Origin: Tenebrio molitor
Taxonomy: Eukaryota > Arthropoda > Insecta > Coleoptera > Tenebrionidae
DNA: 64,000 bases
NCBI RefSeq assembly: GCF_963966145.1
Contig: NC_091047.1
Location: 19,778,001-19,842,000, forward strand
Reading direction: 5' to 3'
The notes below the pieces were generated by a model that worked only from the letters and a program-made list of their open reading frames with translations, was not told the origin of the DNA and ran no database searches. Shown here in pieces: positions 1-13,180 of the stretch; the stretch's first letter is position 1, and each line of letters starts with the position of its first letter. Position numbers and translations under genes: made by a program.

Positions 1-954
1 AATGTTACCGTAAAGCATATCAAAACCGCGATGATATATAATGTCTGAGTTTAAACCTTGTGAAATATTTCAACCTGCAGGCCATCATTAAAGCTGGTTA
101 CAACGTGAGCATCATTAGCAGTGTAAATACCGAGCCCGAACCAAGGTTTTTGTAATATGTTTTCTTATATTAAGACTTTGTTAAGCTTTCACGGTTCCTA
201 CTCGTTTTTTAAACTTGAATGTTGCGTTATGTCTAATAATTATAACTTGAAGCACTGACAAAATATGTAATCAAACTTTATACGAACAAGCTGTGCTTTA
301 AAAGTAAGTGTTTTATTTACTGATATTTCAACTAACAAAATTTCTTTTTAACAGAGACTTGCTTGGTCATAAAACGCGATCCTATTAAACCAAGAATTGT
401 AATAATGTCAATAATATTTTGCTTGAGCTTGAGCATATTGAAAGTTGTGAAAGAAAAATTAATTACAGTTTATTTAAGGAAATTTAAATCCGTTTAGAAA
501 ATTACAACCTAAAAGAATGTAATTAATTAGAAGTGTATATAAAAGAATTGAACTAAAGAAGTGACGTGACGTAATCGCACACTGCTCAAATTAAAATCGA
601 CGAAACAGAGATAGCGCGAGGCAAGCTCACTACGGAACATACACTCGTCACACATTTATCGTTATTGTGAGGAGGCTCCTTAACATCATATCGTGATGAA
701 ACAAGTGCAGAACACAAGCAGGGATCTTCACTCTTTAACACACTTTGTGCAATTAAGAATCAATTCATTACTTTTTGCATTAACTGAATACAAACGGATC
801 GACAGACAGACAGAAAAAATCATTTTCCTGATTATGGAGGATTAACTTGAAGCATTCACAAAAGAATTTTCTTGAGCACCAAAACACTCTACGCCAATAA
901 ATAATAATTTAACCTCGTTTTTGTAATTTATCCAAGGCAGCCGAAGCTCTTTAG
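1..954. other. AT-rich stretch without recognised gene
   Basis: I see no open frame of note and no RNA gene. The last part, roughly 900-954, may be eroded upstream coding sequence of the retrotransposon relic that follows, because a plausible frame runs up to a TAG at 952-954. Confidence 0.5.
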
Positions 955-1311
955 AGACAATGTAATAAAAATAATAATACAACAACATACAACAATACAC
1001 AACCACATTACATTTATAAACCAGAAAGTTGTTTAGAAAATGACAATTACAAATTATATTTTGATCGCACAGTTTTAACTGACATTCACATTCAGCATAA
1101 CAGACCAGACATTATTATTTTAAATAAACAACAAAAGCAAGCATATCTTTTAGATATAGCTGTTCCAAATTCACATAATATAACACAGACATATAATACA
1201 AAAATTAATAAATATTTAGAACTCTCCGTTGCTATGAGAAATCTTTGGTGTTTAGAAAAAATTTCGATTTTACCATTTATAATTTCCTCACATCGTGAGG
1301 AAATTCCTTAA
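955..1311 (+). pseudogene. C-terminal relic of a non-LTR retrotransposon with restriction-like endonuclease
   Basis: One frame stays open from 955 to a TAA at 1309-1311. Seen in it: a segment KPESCLENDNYKLYFDR, then NRPDIIIL (PD codons at 1105-1110), then AYLLDIAVPNSHNI (Asp codon at 1153) and KINKYLELSVAMRNLW. The order R-P-D, about 14 residues, then D in a hydrophobic strand followed by an Ala-Val-Pro turn is the pattern of the PD-(D/E)xK-type nuclease at the C-terminus of R2/R4-like LINEs, which nicks target DNA for target-primed reverse transcription. No reverse transcriptase is visible upstream and the frame is closed by TAG at 952-954, so this is a 5'-truncated or decayed copy. A small hairpin, arms AATTTCCTCAC and GTGAGGAAATT, lies at about 1281-1305 just before the stop. 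I am fairly sure of the domain and unsure of the clade. Confidence 0.75.
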
Positions 1312-1480
1312 CATTGACACAGAACATAAAACACAAAAAAGTCAAAATGTGGAGGCGAGACGCCGGTAATTATGTTGATAAGCATTGCACTATTACTTGA
1401 TAGTATTATCCGTAATAGTGTATGTACTCCGGCAAAATTGCCGTGCCGCCGGGTGGAGGTGGGATACGAATAATTAAATC
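1312..1480 (+). mobile_element. Probable 3' UTR of the 955-1311 LINE relic
   Basis: The sequence after the relic's stop is more GC-rich than its surroundings near 1425-1470 (runs such as CCGTGCCGCCGGGTGGAGG) and then returns to AT-rich DNA. Its position directly after the endonuclease frame suggests the 3' UTR of the same element. The end is placed by change of composition only; no target site duplication was found. Confidence 0.35.
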
Positions 1481-4400
1481 TAACACTAATTCAGGTGAGT
1501 ATCACACAAAGGAGAAAACTATGTAACTTTCAATGTAAATTTGTTGGATTAATAGATAAAAGACATTTTTACATGACCTAGATGAAATTTTGCATTCAGC
1601 GAAGTTGTGATTATTCTAATTCAATAATTCACACAATGAAATTCACCGCTACTCCATCACGTAATTGTGTTACCCTTGAAGACGAAATATGTATCACAAG
1701 ACGGTACAACTAATCATTTTTGTCAGTTTCTCATAAACAGCTGCTGTGATTTGAATTCCAATCACCAATACTAATCCGGCGGAAATCCTCTTGAGTAAGA
1801 TTACCATAAACTTTTGTACAACTTTACTAATGTACTTCGCTCCGACAAAAGTAACACCTACCATTTACAATAATCTCACCTGATATAAAACAGAATGGAA
1901 AGTTTTGTTTAAGTATGTGCTTTTAAGTAATCTACTGTGTTCACAAACTTACAACTTTCTCTCATTTTTTCACCACGTTAATAAATAATATGAAATTTAA
2001 ACCGTTCTGCAATAGGAATTGTAAAAAATTACGATAAAAATGAATTACTTAAAAGGATTTCAAAAGAAACCAGAGTGAAAAGAGTTGTAGATAATTCTTT
2101 AAATTCTCAAATTTGTAAATTAGAAACCACCCGAGATTGCCTGTTTCTATAATACGATTAATTATTGCTCATTCTTTTCACGCCTCCCACACACATTTTC
2201 TTTGGTAAAAATGAGTGGTGCAATTCCAATTAAATTTTTGTAGAACGTCAGCAGCACCAGTCCTAAATAATTCCCAAGCGAGCTTATAGGAGATGTAAAA
2301 AATTACAAGTGAAGCGGAAAGTCGCGTAGTGACACTTTTTAAATTGAAAGATTGTATTTTATAGATTTGCGTTGGTAACACCGACAGCTCTTAGGAAAAA
2401 CAGCGAGAAAAAGCATAAATAAAACGGCCTCTCACGAAGGGTAAGGGTGTCTTTGTTGGGTGCGTGTGTCGAAGCAAGGACGACAGGGGATGGCGACGAC
2501 CGTTTCGGATGAATAACATGGTAGGAAGACGAATGACGTAAAGTGTAAGCGTCTCGACGCCGCTGTTAATGCTCTCATGTCATCGCAGCCGCCATTTGTA
2601 TACACAGCACGCCATTCCTCTAAGCAAATACCAATATATACTTGTTTCGTCCTTTTTTATTTTCTTTGCGTTTACCGATGGGTGATCAAGGATTATTGCC
2701 GTTGAAATCACGAAGTCCTGATGCAGCTCTCATCTTCTATCGGGATTCGTTCGCCGTGAGTATCTCGGTAAATGACGGTGCGGTCCTCCGATATTTGTAC
2801 CGAAGCAAAGAGGCCGGATCAACTTCATCTCTTTAACTAAATTCTGACAGCTATTGTTTATTGTAAATCAACTACCACAAATAATTAACCAGTGCGCAAA
2901 CATTCTGCAACACATACTTTCGATGAATTTGGTTTACTCAATTAATTTTTGAATTTTAGAATGGTTTAAACTTCATTTAATGCAATAAAAGCTTTAGTAG
3001 GAATTAATTTGGACAAAATTTGAAATAAATAAAACAAAGTAAATTTCTTCAGAAAAAACATTACACTATCAATTCTAATCTAATTAAATCTAATTAAACT
3101 GTTAAAAACTTGATAAGATAATCAGTCTAATCGAAACACTCGGCTTCGCCTCGAGCCTGACATCTAGTCGTCGTGCTGGAAAATACACCTACCGTACTGT
3201 AATCTAAATAACTATTCCTTCTAAAATTTGCCCACTAAATTCTATAACCTTAAACATAAACCTAAATTGGCAGAAGGTCAAACAGTTATAACAATTTTTC
3301 ATTTCGTGATTTATTTGATACAGAAAACCGTGATTACTTTGCTTAGATAACTGCAGCAAAACATGTAACGCAATTTCTGGTTTACTCAAGCCCAAGCTTG
3401 CACTTTTATAGTGATTGTATGCAATGCAAGCAAACTTAAATCAAATAAACTGCCTCTCATACTGCCAGCTGTCCACCTCGGTTTTATTTATCGTGACCGT
3501 AAACCTTACATTTTAGCTTCGACTCATGACACCATTAGTTAAACAGTTAAAGCGAAGACCCTCATAACCGGTGAAGATGTATCGTTTACGATTAAACTGC
3601 ACTCTTGGCACACGTGTTTCCGCAACCGGTGACATTACAAGCGCTTGCAACTATTGACCCAGTATCGTTGCTACTTCTAAGTACGTGTCTTGTGCACTAA
3701 CTAGCAAAGCTCACTATAACGTCTAATTAATTACTTCCGTTTAAGATCGTGTAGCTTTCTCTTCCGACAAAAACACCACCGCTGAATTAATTTTTTGTTA
3801 TTACTGCAGTACTCCATATCTTCGTTAGCCTGTTTGTATTGTCTTCAGTATTCTGAAATTGACTCGATGCCTAAGGTGAAGATGAAGGAGAAAAAACGTC
3901 ATACATGTACTGGTTTATTTTTGGCAGTCCGGAGTTTTAGTTTTGGTTATTTTTGTTTTGTCAGAAATGATTCATCTTAACACAACGGTCCTAGGCAATC
4001 AGAAGCACACGGTGGGTACGTTATGCAGATATAACTTTCAAGTCTTGCAGCTCGTTTTGCTCATAATATACAAACGTATTTAAAAGGTAATAATAAAATA
4101 TTTCTTTTATTTGTTGTAATTTCAACTCTTTCATTCTGCATGCACATTATTTGCCAGTTCTTTTATACCACATTGCAAATTTACTACTCAGGCAGGTGTT
4201 GTGTGGATATTTTTGCACGTTAGATAATGAATTATCTTACTCGAGTTATTTTTCATTTGGTTGATAAAAAGGACTCGATCTAGAATTTTTATTCGTTCCA
4301 CAAATACAGTTCCAGTGTAGCGATCTCGGCTTAAAAGCATTAATGGTCCGAGTCCGTCGCCTTTTGTATTTCCCTTTGTAATTTAAGCTTTCAAAAACAA

Positions 4401-5732
4401 CCTGTATTTTTTCAGTATCGCAACCGGAAACCGGAACAAGCACCAAGTCATTCGGGACCGGCCCTTTTAATTTTTACAACCCAAGTAAAAACATAATTAT
4501 ACAAACGGTCGGCCCTCCGATGCTGAAATATCATCCCTTCTATTTTCAGTGAGGGCACGTCGGCCGTATTATGTAATTTTCCATCCTTATTCCTCGCGGC
4601 CTCTCGAAATGATGCTTTAAATTCGAATAAACTGCGGCCTCCATTTGTCTTGAATCTGAATCTGAATGTAAACCAGAGAGACTCAATCGGAACAGACGAA
4701 TAAATTTAAAAGTCTATTTTCAGTCTGTATTACCGAACATTAATAATTCCGACAAGCAATAACTCTGAAACATGTATTTCAGCATATTCCGTTCGGTGTT
4801 CTAATTCGCGGATTCGCTCCATTTTGTCTCGCACAAAAGCCATCTGGCAGAGTGGCTGTGCGTCCTGGTATCACTCGTTAAGGTCCTCATTGTGAAATTA
4901 AGTCGGCAGAGGTCAGTGCACAAGTCGCTCGTAACAATTTCACTAGATCTAGTTAAATTAAAATTCTTGATGAGCGATCGCCTGTGCGAGTTAGACGAGT
5001 TTAATTTCCAAACTCCGAACGAACAACCCGCCCTCCACGAAAAACCCTCCACCCTTGAATTTTGAGGAGTTATTTCCCGGCGTCAGCCACCACGCTACAT
5101 TAATTCCCGATTGAGATTTTTTGATGTCGAGTGCCAACATTGACCCACCCCATCACTATAAATATCGAACCGGCGCATCACCTTAATTCAAAATCGAAAT
5201 TATCCAACCCCAAGCTACGTGCGCACAAAATGGGCTAGTAACGTCGGAGTCTCACAATTTCCACCGCAATTTGTGTTTTATGATAATAACGATGATAATG
5301 AGCTTTCCTAATATACCATCTAATTTAGAACTCATTAAATTCACTGTGGATGTCTTTACGCTGTGCTCTGAATTACAGTAACGGTTTTTTATGTGGCCTT
5401 TCAGGTAGGAATTCTGGGGTAATATATCTCTTTGTGAAGACCCTCATAGGTTTGACATTGTCAGGATTCTGCAAGATCCCAATTACATATTAAACTTGTA
5501 ATTTCACATAAAATAGACTCGAATGTGGTCTTCTCCATTACTGAGAGATTATGTGGCAAACCAAAGCTGTTACCAGAACTGGATCAAAATCGCAGATATC
5601 TCGACAATGGATTGACTTCTTAGATCGCACATTATTATTTCAGGAAACTTCTCGACAAGCTATAAATTACTACAAATAAGTTGTACACTTTTTATAATAA
5701 TGATACTAATCATAAAAGTTGTAATAATTAAT
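1481..5732. other. Non-coding stretch
   Basis: No recognisable gene. Open frames here are under 85 codons and mostly begin at non-ATG codons. Around 2420-2840 and 4480-5060 the GC content is higher than in the flanks, with no protein family that I recognise. No repeats shared with the rest of the window were noticed. Confidence 0.5.
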
Positions 5733-5765
5733 TAGTCCGGCCTGAATGCTGCATCACCGAGTGTG
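5733..5765 (+). repeat. Short fragment shared with the 5S-derived repeat at 34 kb
   Basis: TCCGGCCTGAATGC followed by a TCACCGAGTG-like block matches, in opposite orientation, the body of the repeat at 34240-34392 (about 26 of 30 positions by eye). It lacks any 5S-like head, so it is probably a truncated copy or a shared body module. Confidence 0.45.
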
Positions 5766-5854
5766 TGGTAAAGGTTCACTCTTTCATTCATTCTCACCCT
5801 AGGACAGGCTTTTCTATCGTTTTCAACCACCCTAGGTAAGAAGTTAGGATTTCA

Positions 5855-6055
5855 TGAAGATTGGTTTGGAAGGAACGGAAGGTACTGAAGTGGAGAGATG
5901 CTGACCCCGCTTTTGTTTATCTCTCATATGCGCCTTATGGTGTGGGTAAAACTCTGAAAAAAACCCACACGTGGTCAAGGCATCCCCAGGATTCCAACCC
6001 CGGACCTCCCGGACGCAAAGAGAACGCGTTGCGCCCTTGGCAACGGTGCGTGATG
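5855..6055 (-). mobile_element. tRNA-derived SINE, copy 1
   Basis: Read on the minus strand, this starts with a tRNA-like head of about 75 nt. It has a box-A-like GTTGCCAAGGGCGCAACGC and a degenerate box B GGGTTGGAATCC, followed by the block GTGTGGGTTTTTTT. It ends near TTCCTTCCAAACCAATC. The same order of blocks, with similar spacing, is found at 9045-9243, which makes it a repeat family and not a tRNA gene. SINEs are transcribed by RNA polymerase III and moved by LINE enzymes; the partner LINE is not evident. Boundaries are approximate and I found no clear duplication of the target. Confidence 0.65.
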
Positions 6056-9044
6056 AGTCAGAACATAATTATAGTAATAATTCTTCCCTCCTGCCGAACT
6101 GTAAGAAGAATCCTTTCGGGATTAATTGAAGCATATCCCTGAAAAGGAATTATGTGGTAGTTGTGAGGATGCCGAGAAAATAATAATCATCATTCGTTTT
6201 TGCTGTCCAACAGAAGATCAGTTAGAGGATGATATTTAATAAACTAGGAATTATAACACAAACTAGCAGAATAAAGAAACCTGACGTAGTTTCGCAGATT
6301 AATTAAGATAGTGGAAGTCGAAAATAACAGATTCTTGAGGAAAATGGATCGGAGAACTTAGTTGAAAGAAATAAAATCTGTAATACTTCCCTCTCAGCAA
6401 AGTAATTCTTTGAAATCTCGTCAAAGCCATACAAATGTTTTAATAAAATATACTCGTTTATTAACCTGTTAGGGAGACTGACAGGGGTTCCTATTCACAT
6501 CTTAGCATTCACGCTTCTTTACCAAAAAATGTGGAAATCTTAACCCCTGTCTAACCCTTCTCTATCTTAGTTGCTTCGCGGATGGAATCAAGGTGAGCGG
6601 AGCTACGATGTATAATTCTCGAAACACTAAATAAGTTAAATGTTGACAAAACAAAAAATCTTTCAAGATCATATTGCTCAGATTTTTGAAATATTTTATT
6701 TTGTCTCGTTGGTAAAAGCAAATGAGAGTTTGCTGAGGACAAACTGGAGTCTCGTCTGAAGCTTGTTAATTTTTATTATTTGTTTAGACGTAAACAGCCG
6801 AAATTGCGTGGCAAATTAAACTTGTTTGGAAGTCGTCCGTTTAACATAATAAAAATAAATTAAATTGGAGCAGTGCTTTTCAGGCGTAATTTCCATTTAT
6901 TTAGGGCTTTAGTTCGATCTAGAATAAAACTCTCCGTTTCGTGGGGAGTGAAGTGGGAGTTGATAAAAAAATCTATCAATTATGGAAGAGAGTGGGCGTT
7001 TGCGGGGAGAAAATGTAAAATTCTTTACGCCCCTCTATAGATTTGTCGTCGAACGGTCGGCAAAATATAAATCCCGACAACAAAATAGTCTGCAGACGTT
7101 TAAGCAGGGAAAATCTCGTTAAAAAGCCTTTTCTTAGTTGCAAAGCTAACAAAATCTGTCTCTTTAATTCCGTGTTAAATGCCCAGACAAAATACACTAC
7201 ATTAAGGGTTTGAAGCTCGTTTATAAACTCTGCGAGAACTAAAGTTGGAGTATGTAAATTTGCGAGCTTAAAACTGATGAAATTTCTTGGAGGGCGGTGC
7301 GAAATGTCACATGGTGGAAGAGTGATTAAATTGGAAGATTCGATAGAGAAAAAGGCAAGTGGATTTAAAAATCTGCGCCCCAAAAAGTTATATAATCCGT
7401 CGTAAAAGGGATATGTTTAAGGCAAAAATTGATACCGTGATATTCAAGATGATCCCATCGGGTCGTCGCAGATATATACTATATAACGCTGGATCAGGTT
7501 CATTTCAATAACATTTCCCTTGAGCTTCTATTCCCTTCATATGTCAGACTTGAGCGTTTCCATGCAAAAATGAGTAATATATTTCGACAGAGTCGAGGGA
7601 GTGAGCGCTAAACGAGAAATAATCCGTCCGGAAAACGGGGTCAGGACAATTTTTTAATTTTTCAGTTCCGAATCGAATCGGAAAATAATTACCAGGTTCA
7701 ACTTGAATAAATAAAATATGACTGCGAACAAAAGCCGATTTCATCTTGGTTTAATCCCGGCCGCTCGAAAATAAAAAACCCCGGGGATTTCGGCCACAAT
7801 CCCGAATTAAAGAAAGCTTTTGCGAATGAAATGAGGCAATAAGAGATGTGGGTTCATCGTGAACGGAATATATGTTTTCTTTAAATTAGAGCTACTTAAG
7901 CAAGTGTTTTCTTTGGAGCGAAATATATGAGGGGCATTTGCATCAAACCGATCGGGCGTAGTAACGATCAATTTCGTGCAGCACTCTTAACAATAGAACC
8001 AAAGTCTGCAGCTCTTCCGACCTTTTTATTGCGGTTCGATAACAATGTAGCAAAAGTCCTTTTATATTATCATGTCCTGGAAGAGTCAAGGAACTCGGAA
8101 TCTGGCACTGATTTATTTTAAACAATCACGACTCTTTCCTCGAATTTTTTCCGACATTTGCTTTGTTTCTAACGTCTCACGACCGGGATGGATTTGTTTG
8201 CGTTGTAACTCGACACTATGGAAGTTTGGTCCTTTAGGCAGGGCGATCCTGAATGGTCTCCGTCATAGCGGTAACACGATCGTTTTGGATGAGTGGAGGA
8301 CGAGCGTTTATTCCACACATGACCCCCATGAGTCATCATATTAGTTGGCAATTAATCTTGCCGGATTTCAGAATACATACAAGTGCTCCGATTCATTGCA
8401 AACGTGATGAATCATGAAATTCAGCGAATTAAGATGAGCGAATTTGATTTATTACTGTGTACATTTAATTAATTGGTTGCTGTTCGGGATGCGATAAAAA
8501 CATTGTAAACGGCTAAAGTAAAAGATAAATCGATCTCAGCTTCACCAGCACGTTTTTCTCCGGTCCTCTGTGAAATCTGCTTTGGTTTATTAGACGATCA
8601 GCTAATTTCTCCAGGCTATTTCCAAAATCATTGTCTAAATTGCTCCGTGGAAGTTTCCTAAACAAACGAAGGTCAAAACTTTCGACAAGCCAAAGAAGAA
8701 TTAAATGTTCCCAAAACAGAACATGTTGGTTTAAATGAAAAAGTGCTTGCTTTTCTGGTCAATATTTCAGTTGAAAGAAATATTAACAAATAACCACGTG
8801 TACTGCCACAATAAAAGGTTTCATGCGTGCCACTAGAAATACCAAGTTCCAAGAAGTTTCTTACCTTCTAATGAAATATTTTAACATACAGCAAGCAAAG
8901 AGAGAAGAAATCTCAGGTTTCATTATCAATCCTAGAAGGATAAAGGAGCATTTTTCAATTTTCATTTTCAATTCCTTCCATGGAAGTACCGCTGTAGGTT
9001 TTTCAATGACTTCACGGTGGAAACGAACCTCGTATGTGTGTGGT
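6056..9044. other. Non-coding stretch
   Basis: Contains a minus-strand open frame of 135 codons (6976-7383) that starts at TTG and shows no domain, plus shorter ones. I regard them as chance. No RNA gene or repeat was recognised. Confidence 0.5.
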
Positions 9045-9243
9045 AAGTAAACGATGGGCTTGGAAGAAATGGTGGTAGTACCGAGAGGTGGAAGGATAGT
9101 ACTCTGGGACCCTGCTTGCACATATCAAGATGAATGGGTATGAGAAAATCCTTAAAAAAACCCACACATTGTAATCGGTCGTGGGATTCGAACCTTACAC
9201 CTCTTGACCGCAGAGTGAACTAGGTGCTTGGCCACCACCGTTC
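9045..9243 (-). mobile_element. tRNA-derived SINE, copy 2
   Basis: The minus strand gives a tRNA-like head with box-A-like GGTGGCCAAGCACC and a canonical box B GGTTCGAATCC, then TGTGTGGGTTTTTTT, then a tail ending near TTTCTTCCAAGCCCATC. It aligns block for block with 5855-6055 (minus strand) although the two have diverged a good deal. It is better preserved in the promoter than copy 1. The head does not fold into a clean cloverleaf by eye and lacks a tRNA 3' end, which argues against a functional tRNA gene. Confidence 0.7.
9184..9194 (-). promoter_or_regulatory. RNA polymerase III box B of SINE copy 2
   Basis: GGTTCGAATCC on the minus strand is an exact match to the tRNA box B consensus (GGTTCGANTCC). 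The box-A-like sequence lies about 35-40 nt upstream on the same strand, a normal type 2 promoter spacing. Confidence 0.65.
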
Positions 9244-10996
9244 GGTTGTTTGTTGAATTACACTACTGACTGTTATAAGTTCTGAGTTCTATAGGGCCTC
9301 TTGCTTACCACAGATTTTTATTTATTGATGTGAGATTGTATTTAATTTTTTTCTTTTTCTTTTATCATTATTATCATTATTTAGTGAGTGAGATTTTTAG
9401 CGTTTTTAGCTTTTACCGTTTCTAAATTGCAAGATATATGACACTATATGACTCGTTATTTACGGCATTAGCAAGATAAAAATAATAATGAAAACAGCCA
9501 CCTGTCGCGATTTACACGAGGTTTAAAAATTTCTTCGAAGGTAATTTTAATGTGAAAGAATGTTGGGAAAAACAACGTGACATGCGTTGATGCCATCGAC
9601 ATTTAAACAAAACTAAAAAGAATTCTGCGTTGAACAATGAGTTCTGTTTACCCTTTGAAAGTCGATAATCGCAAAAATCATAAAACTGTGTTTTCGACAT
9701 GAGATAATCCGACGAAAGTGCGGGATGTTTGGGCCAAAAATTAATTCCAGAATCACATAAACAAATAAAATTTTTATGCAAATAAAATAGCTTGGAGCTT
9801 GCTATTTCCAGTTTTATTTCAGCGCGAACCACCAGCAGCCCCTTTACAAACTCGCCTCGGAATTAAGGCAAATGCTTGGTTGTTTTTTATGCTGGAGCTG
9901 AAGCTGCACAACTATCCCACTTTTGTACAATAGAAATCGCAACATCGACGACAAAGCCTCGCTTTATTAAAACAAAATTGAAAATATTTCTCCTTGTCTG
10001 AACGTTAATGTGTTCCACGAAGCGATAAGTTTGTGTAGTTGTAGTTGCAGCAAACAAGTGGAACCATTATGTTAGGAGTCAACGTGACCTGGGATTATCT
10101 GTGAAATATTTCCAATATCAGGAGGACCGATCGCCGGCTAGAAATCTTCGCAAGTTAAGGTAATAAGTCAAGAGGAATTTTGTCCGGCACGCGTCTTTGA
10201 CATCGTAGTGGCTCAGACGTGCCTCCACGTGAGAATGACCACGTTGCTGGGTATCTCTCAGGATCGCAGCCATCTATCTGGACGAAGGGACCGTTACACG
10301 AACAGATGTAGAGCTTTGCAGACCCGCAGATTATTACACTCGCCAAACTTTCCCCTTCACCCCATTAAGCCGGGGCTAGACTCGGCGGGCCTTACTCACG
10401 ATACTCATTATATTTCCAATTATTTAATAAATATCTCTGTCAGACCTCGGGATTGATGGAGATGAAGTAAGGTTTGATGGGCCGCTTGTTAGGGGATGAA
10501 AGGACTGATAGTTTGGTAAATGCTATCGATTTTTCTTTTATCCCTATCGACGGCTCAATCTTTAACGACTTAGTGTCGACACTGCACCCCTCAAAAATAC
10601 CAACAACGAAAATTAAACGTTCTACTATTGCTCGACTGCAAGATTTATTTTTTCCTTCACATCTGTATCACACTCTGTTGACAGACAATAAAAATGCTAT
10701 TAATCATAACAACATCAATAAAAATAAAGAATATTTTTTCTCAATAGTCTGCGTAGTGTTAAGCCTTGGAGATTAACTTGTTGTTTCTGTCGGCAACAGT
10801 TTCGCGATTGTAAGTGGACCCTACATCAGAAAGCGTTTTTCTAAATGGGCAATTTCACCCAACATTATAGGAAGCGATATGAAGAAAATTACACAAATTT
10901 AGCATCCATGAAGAAAATCATGGCACATTTGGTTAACACGAAATAACAACCTAAATAAAAATGTTGTCCTTTTTAATAGTCATTTAGTGCTTTTAC
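9244..10996. other. Non-coding stretch
   Basis: Nothing recognised. A GC-richer patch lies at about 10180-10400 and contains overlapping chance frames on both strands. A 106-codon minus-strand frame at 9512-9832 has no domain that I recognise. Confidence 0.5.
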
Positions 10997-11145
10997 GCTA
11001 GTTTGACACGATGCTAAATTTTGTAGAAAATTTGTTAGAAAATGAGAGAGACCCTCGATCAGGACCAATGAACGATCAGGATCATAGTCTGTTTTTGTCA
11101 TTTTTACATAATTTTCTGTGAAATTTAGTATCGTGTCACACTAGC
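10997..11145. repeat. Foldback element with about 40-bp inverted arms
   Basis: The left arm begins GCTAGTTTGACACGATGCTA and the right arm is its inverse, ending TAGTATCGTGTCACACTAGC. The arms continue inward through AAATTT and AGAAAATT with a few mismatches. About 60 bp separates them. This is the shape of a small non-autonomous DNA element. No target duplication is clear. Confidence 0.6.
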
Positions 11146-11516
11146 TTTAAGGAAATAAAAGATACTTTGGTGAATGAACAGAAGAAGACACGTTAAAAAA
11201 TATTCCTATGCGAAAAGAATAATCGCGACGCGTCCAAAGCTCTTCCGAGTCCGCACCCGTGTTGCGAACGGAGGTGATGTTATTGGCTCCAGAAAAGCCC
11301 CGGAAGGTGTTTTCCGAACAGAGGCGGAAAAGATAAAATGAAACGGCGTGTTATACGATTGGTTGGTTAAGACGTTGGATAATAGCTAAACGGTTGAATT
11401 TAAATATTTGTAGTAATTAATAATAAAAAATGCAATTAGGAACTTGCGAAGTTTCTTTAAATAGTCGAACCAACAGCGAGAAAAAGTGACAATAAAAAAA
11501 TAGTATTTTTCTTCAA

Positions 11517-11712
11517 ACGTCAGTAAAATATGACATTATACTGCTGGATTGATAATGCTGAAATGTTACTTCATTGCCATGCCATCCGACGAGCTGACGA
11601 GCGGCAGATAAAGTTATTATCTCCGCTGACGAGCGGCAGATAAAGTAAACTAGCTAAATCATTTGAAATTCCTAACTCAAATTTTAACAAATTCGTTCCT
11701 GAAAAATAATGG
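11517..11712 (+). repeat. Interspersed repeat, family Y copy 1
   Basis: This segment, from AACGTCAGTAAAATATGACA to about 11712, recurs in reverse orientation at 61526-61679. Shared blocks include CTGGATTGATAATGCT, ACTTCATTGCCATG, GACGAGCGGCAGATAAAGTA and CTAACTCAAATTTT. It differs from the other copy by an internal tandem duplication. Confidence 0.65.
11593..11646 (+). repeat. 32-bp-period tandem duplication inside the family Y repeat
   Basis: The block GCTGACGAGCGGCAGATAAA plus GT occurs at 11593-11614 and again at 11625-11646, separated by TATTATCTCC. The copy at 61 kb has the block once, so the duplication arose in this copy. Confidence 0.8.
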
Positions 11713-13180
11713 ATAAGTAGGGTCATGTCGATTCTGTCATCGTTCGAAAACATTTTCAAATACTAAATATGAACGAAAAATGCAATGACAGATATACCTT
11801 TCAAACTAATACGGGGTGAGCAACAATAACTGTTACAGTTGGCAATAAAAACATTTACATGAAATTTTCAAGACTGTGAATTGTACCTATTTCGATTTGT
11901 TTTATTGACATTATTGACAGCTGGCATACATTTCAAATTTAAACGTCTTGGTTTTTGTAATCTTTTACCAATAAAATGGTTTTCTCGTTGGAACATGACA
12001 TAAAAATCACCAAAAGTCACCAGAATTTATTACCAACTCAAACAGTACTTGTTGCTCACACGGTAGAATAGCTACTTGGACACTTGATTTAATTTTTAAA
12101 TACCAAAACCCAATGAATGCTTTGTAAAATGTATTTTAGGTTGCATTTTTACCTGGTCGGGCTCGTCATCTTACGTGATTTTTTTTCTAATTTCTGCTGC
12201 TATACTCGTTTCCAAGATAATTAAATACGAAACGTATTTAATTCATAAACTTGACACATTTATTTACAGATATTGTTTCAACTGTTCGATCTCAATGTTG
12301 AATAGCCCGTTTAAATAATTGCGTATAGTTCGATTTCATTTTAAAACCACTAATTTTGTACCGCAACATTTGTTTAACTAGTCTCACTCGGAATAAATAA
12401 CAATCACCACTAAATCAGTTAAATTAGATTTATTTGAAAGATAGATATTAGTGTTTTCAATCTTTTTAATAGTGGCGCTAATTGTTTAGTGTTTCTTTTT
12501 CAATTACCTTTTAATTTTGATATGGCACTCTAACACGCTTCTTGCTTCAAAAAAGTTGAAAATAATAGCCTGACATTAACTGCAATGCAGTTGTAGTGGA
12601 CATTTGGGTGGAAGTTTTCTGTTATCATTAGAAACACATTTTCTTTTAAAGTGAGAAGGATTATTTAGCTATTTCAATAACTAGCTATTCTTCACTTTTT
12701 GAGTGCCTATAAAAGGTTTTACAATAGAACGATATAATATGTCTGAAGTACAATATCACTTATTATCATCAGATAGAAGCAGCAAGTCTTCAAACAACCA
12801 CACATTGTTTTTCGATTTAGATTAGCTAGTTTCTTAATATCATTAATGTATTAGTCAAGTCTTGAATTAATTTTTTACATCACTTTATCCCTTGCTACAT
12901 GAGGTTATAGACCACTCGCTAAATGCATTTCACAAACTTAAACCCCATGCGTGTTTGCCGATGTACTGTTTTCTCAATTTGGTTGTAGGTCTGAAAATTT
13001 TATCGTACTTTTAAGTTAAAGATCTTGCGGGGCTTATAAATCCTAGTTTGCCACTAGCACGTAATATTTTAAGCAGGGTTATATTGTACATTTTATATTT
13101 TTGCATTGTACGGCAGGCACCCGCTCATAATATCAATAAAATTTTACGACCTACAACGAAATTTAGAAAACAGTATATTT
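11713..13180. other. Non-coding stretch
   Basis: AT-rich, without notable open frames or recognised repeats. Confidence 0.5.

Noticed and set aside
6976..7383. 135-codon minus-strand frame
   Set aside because: Starts at TTG and has no recognisable domain or splice context.
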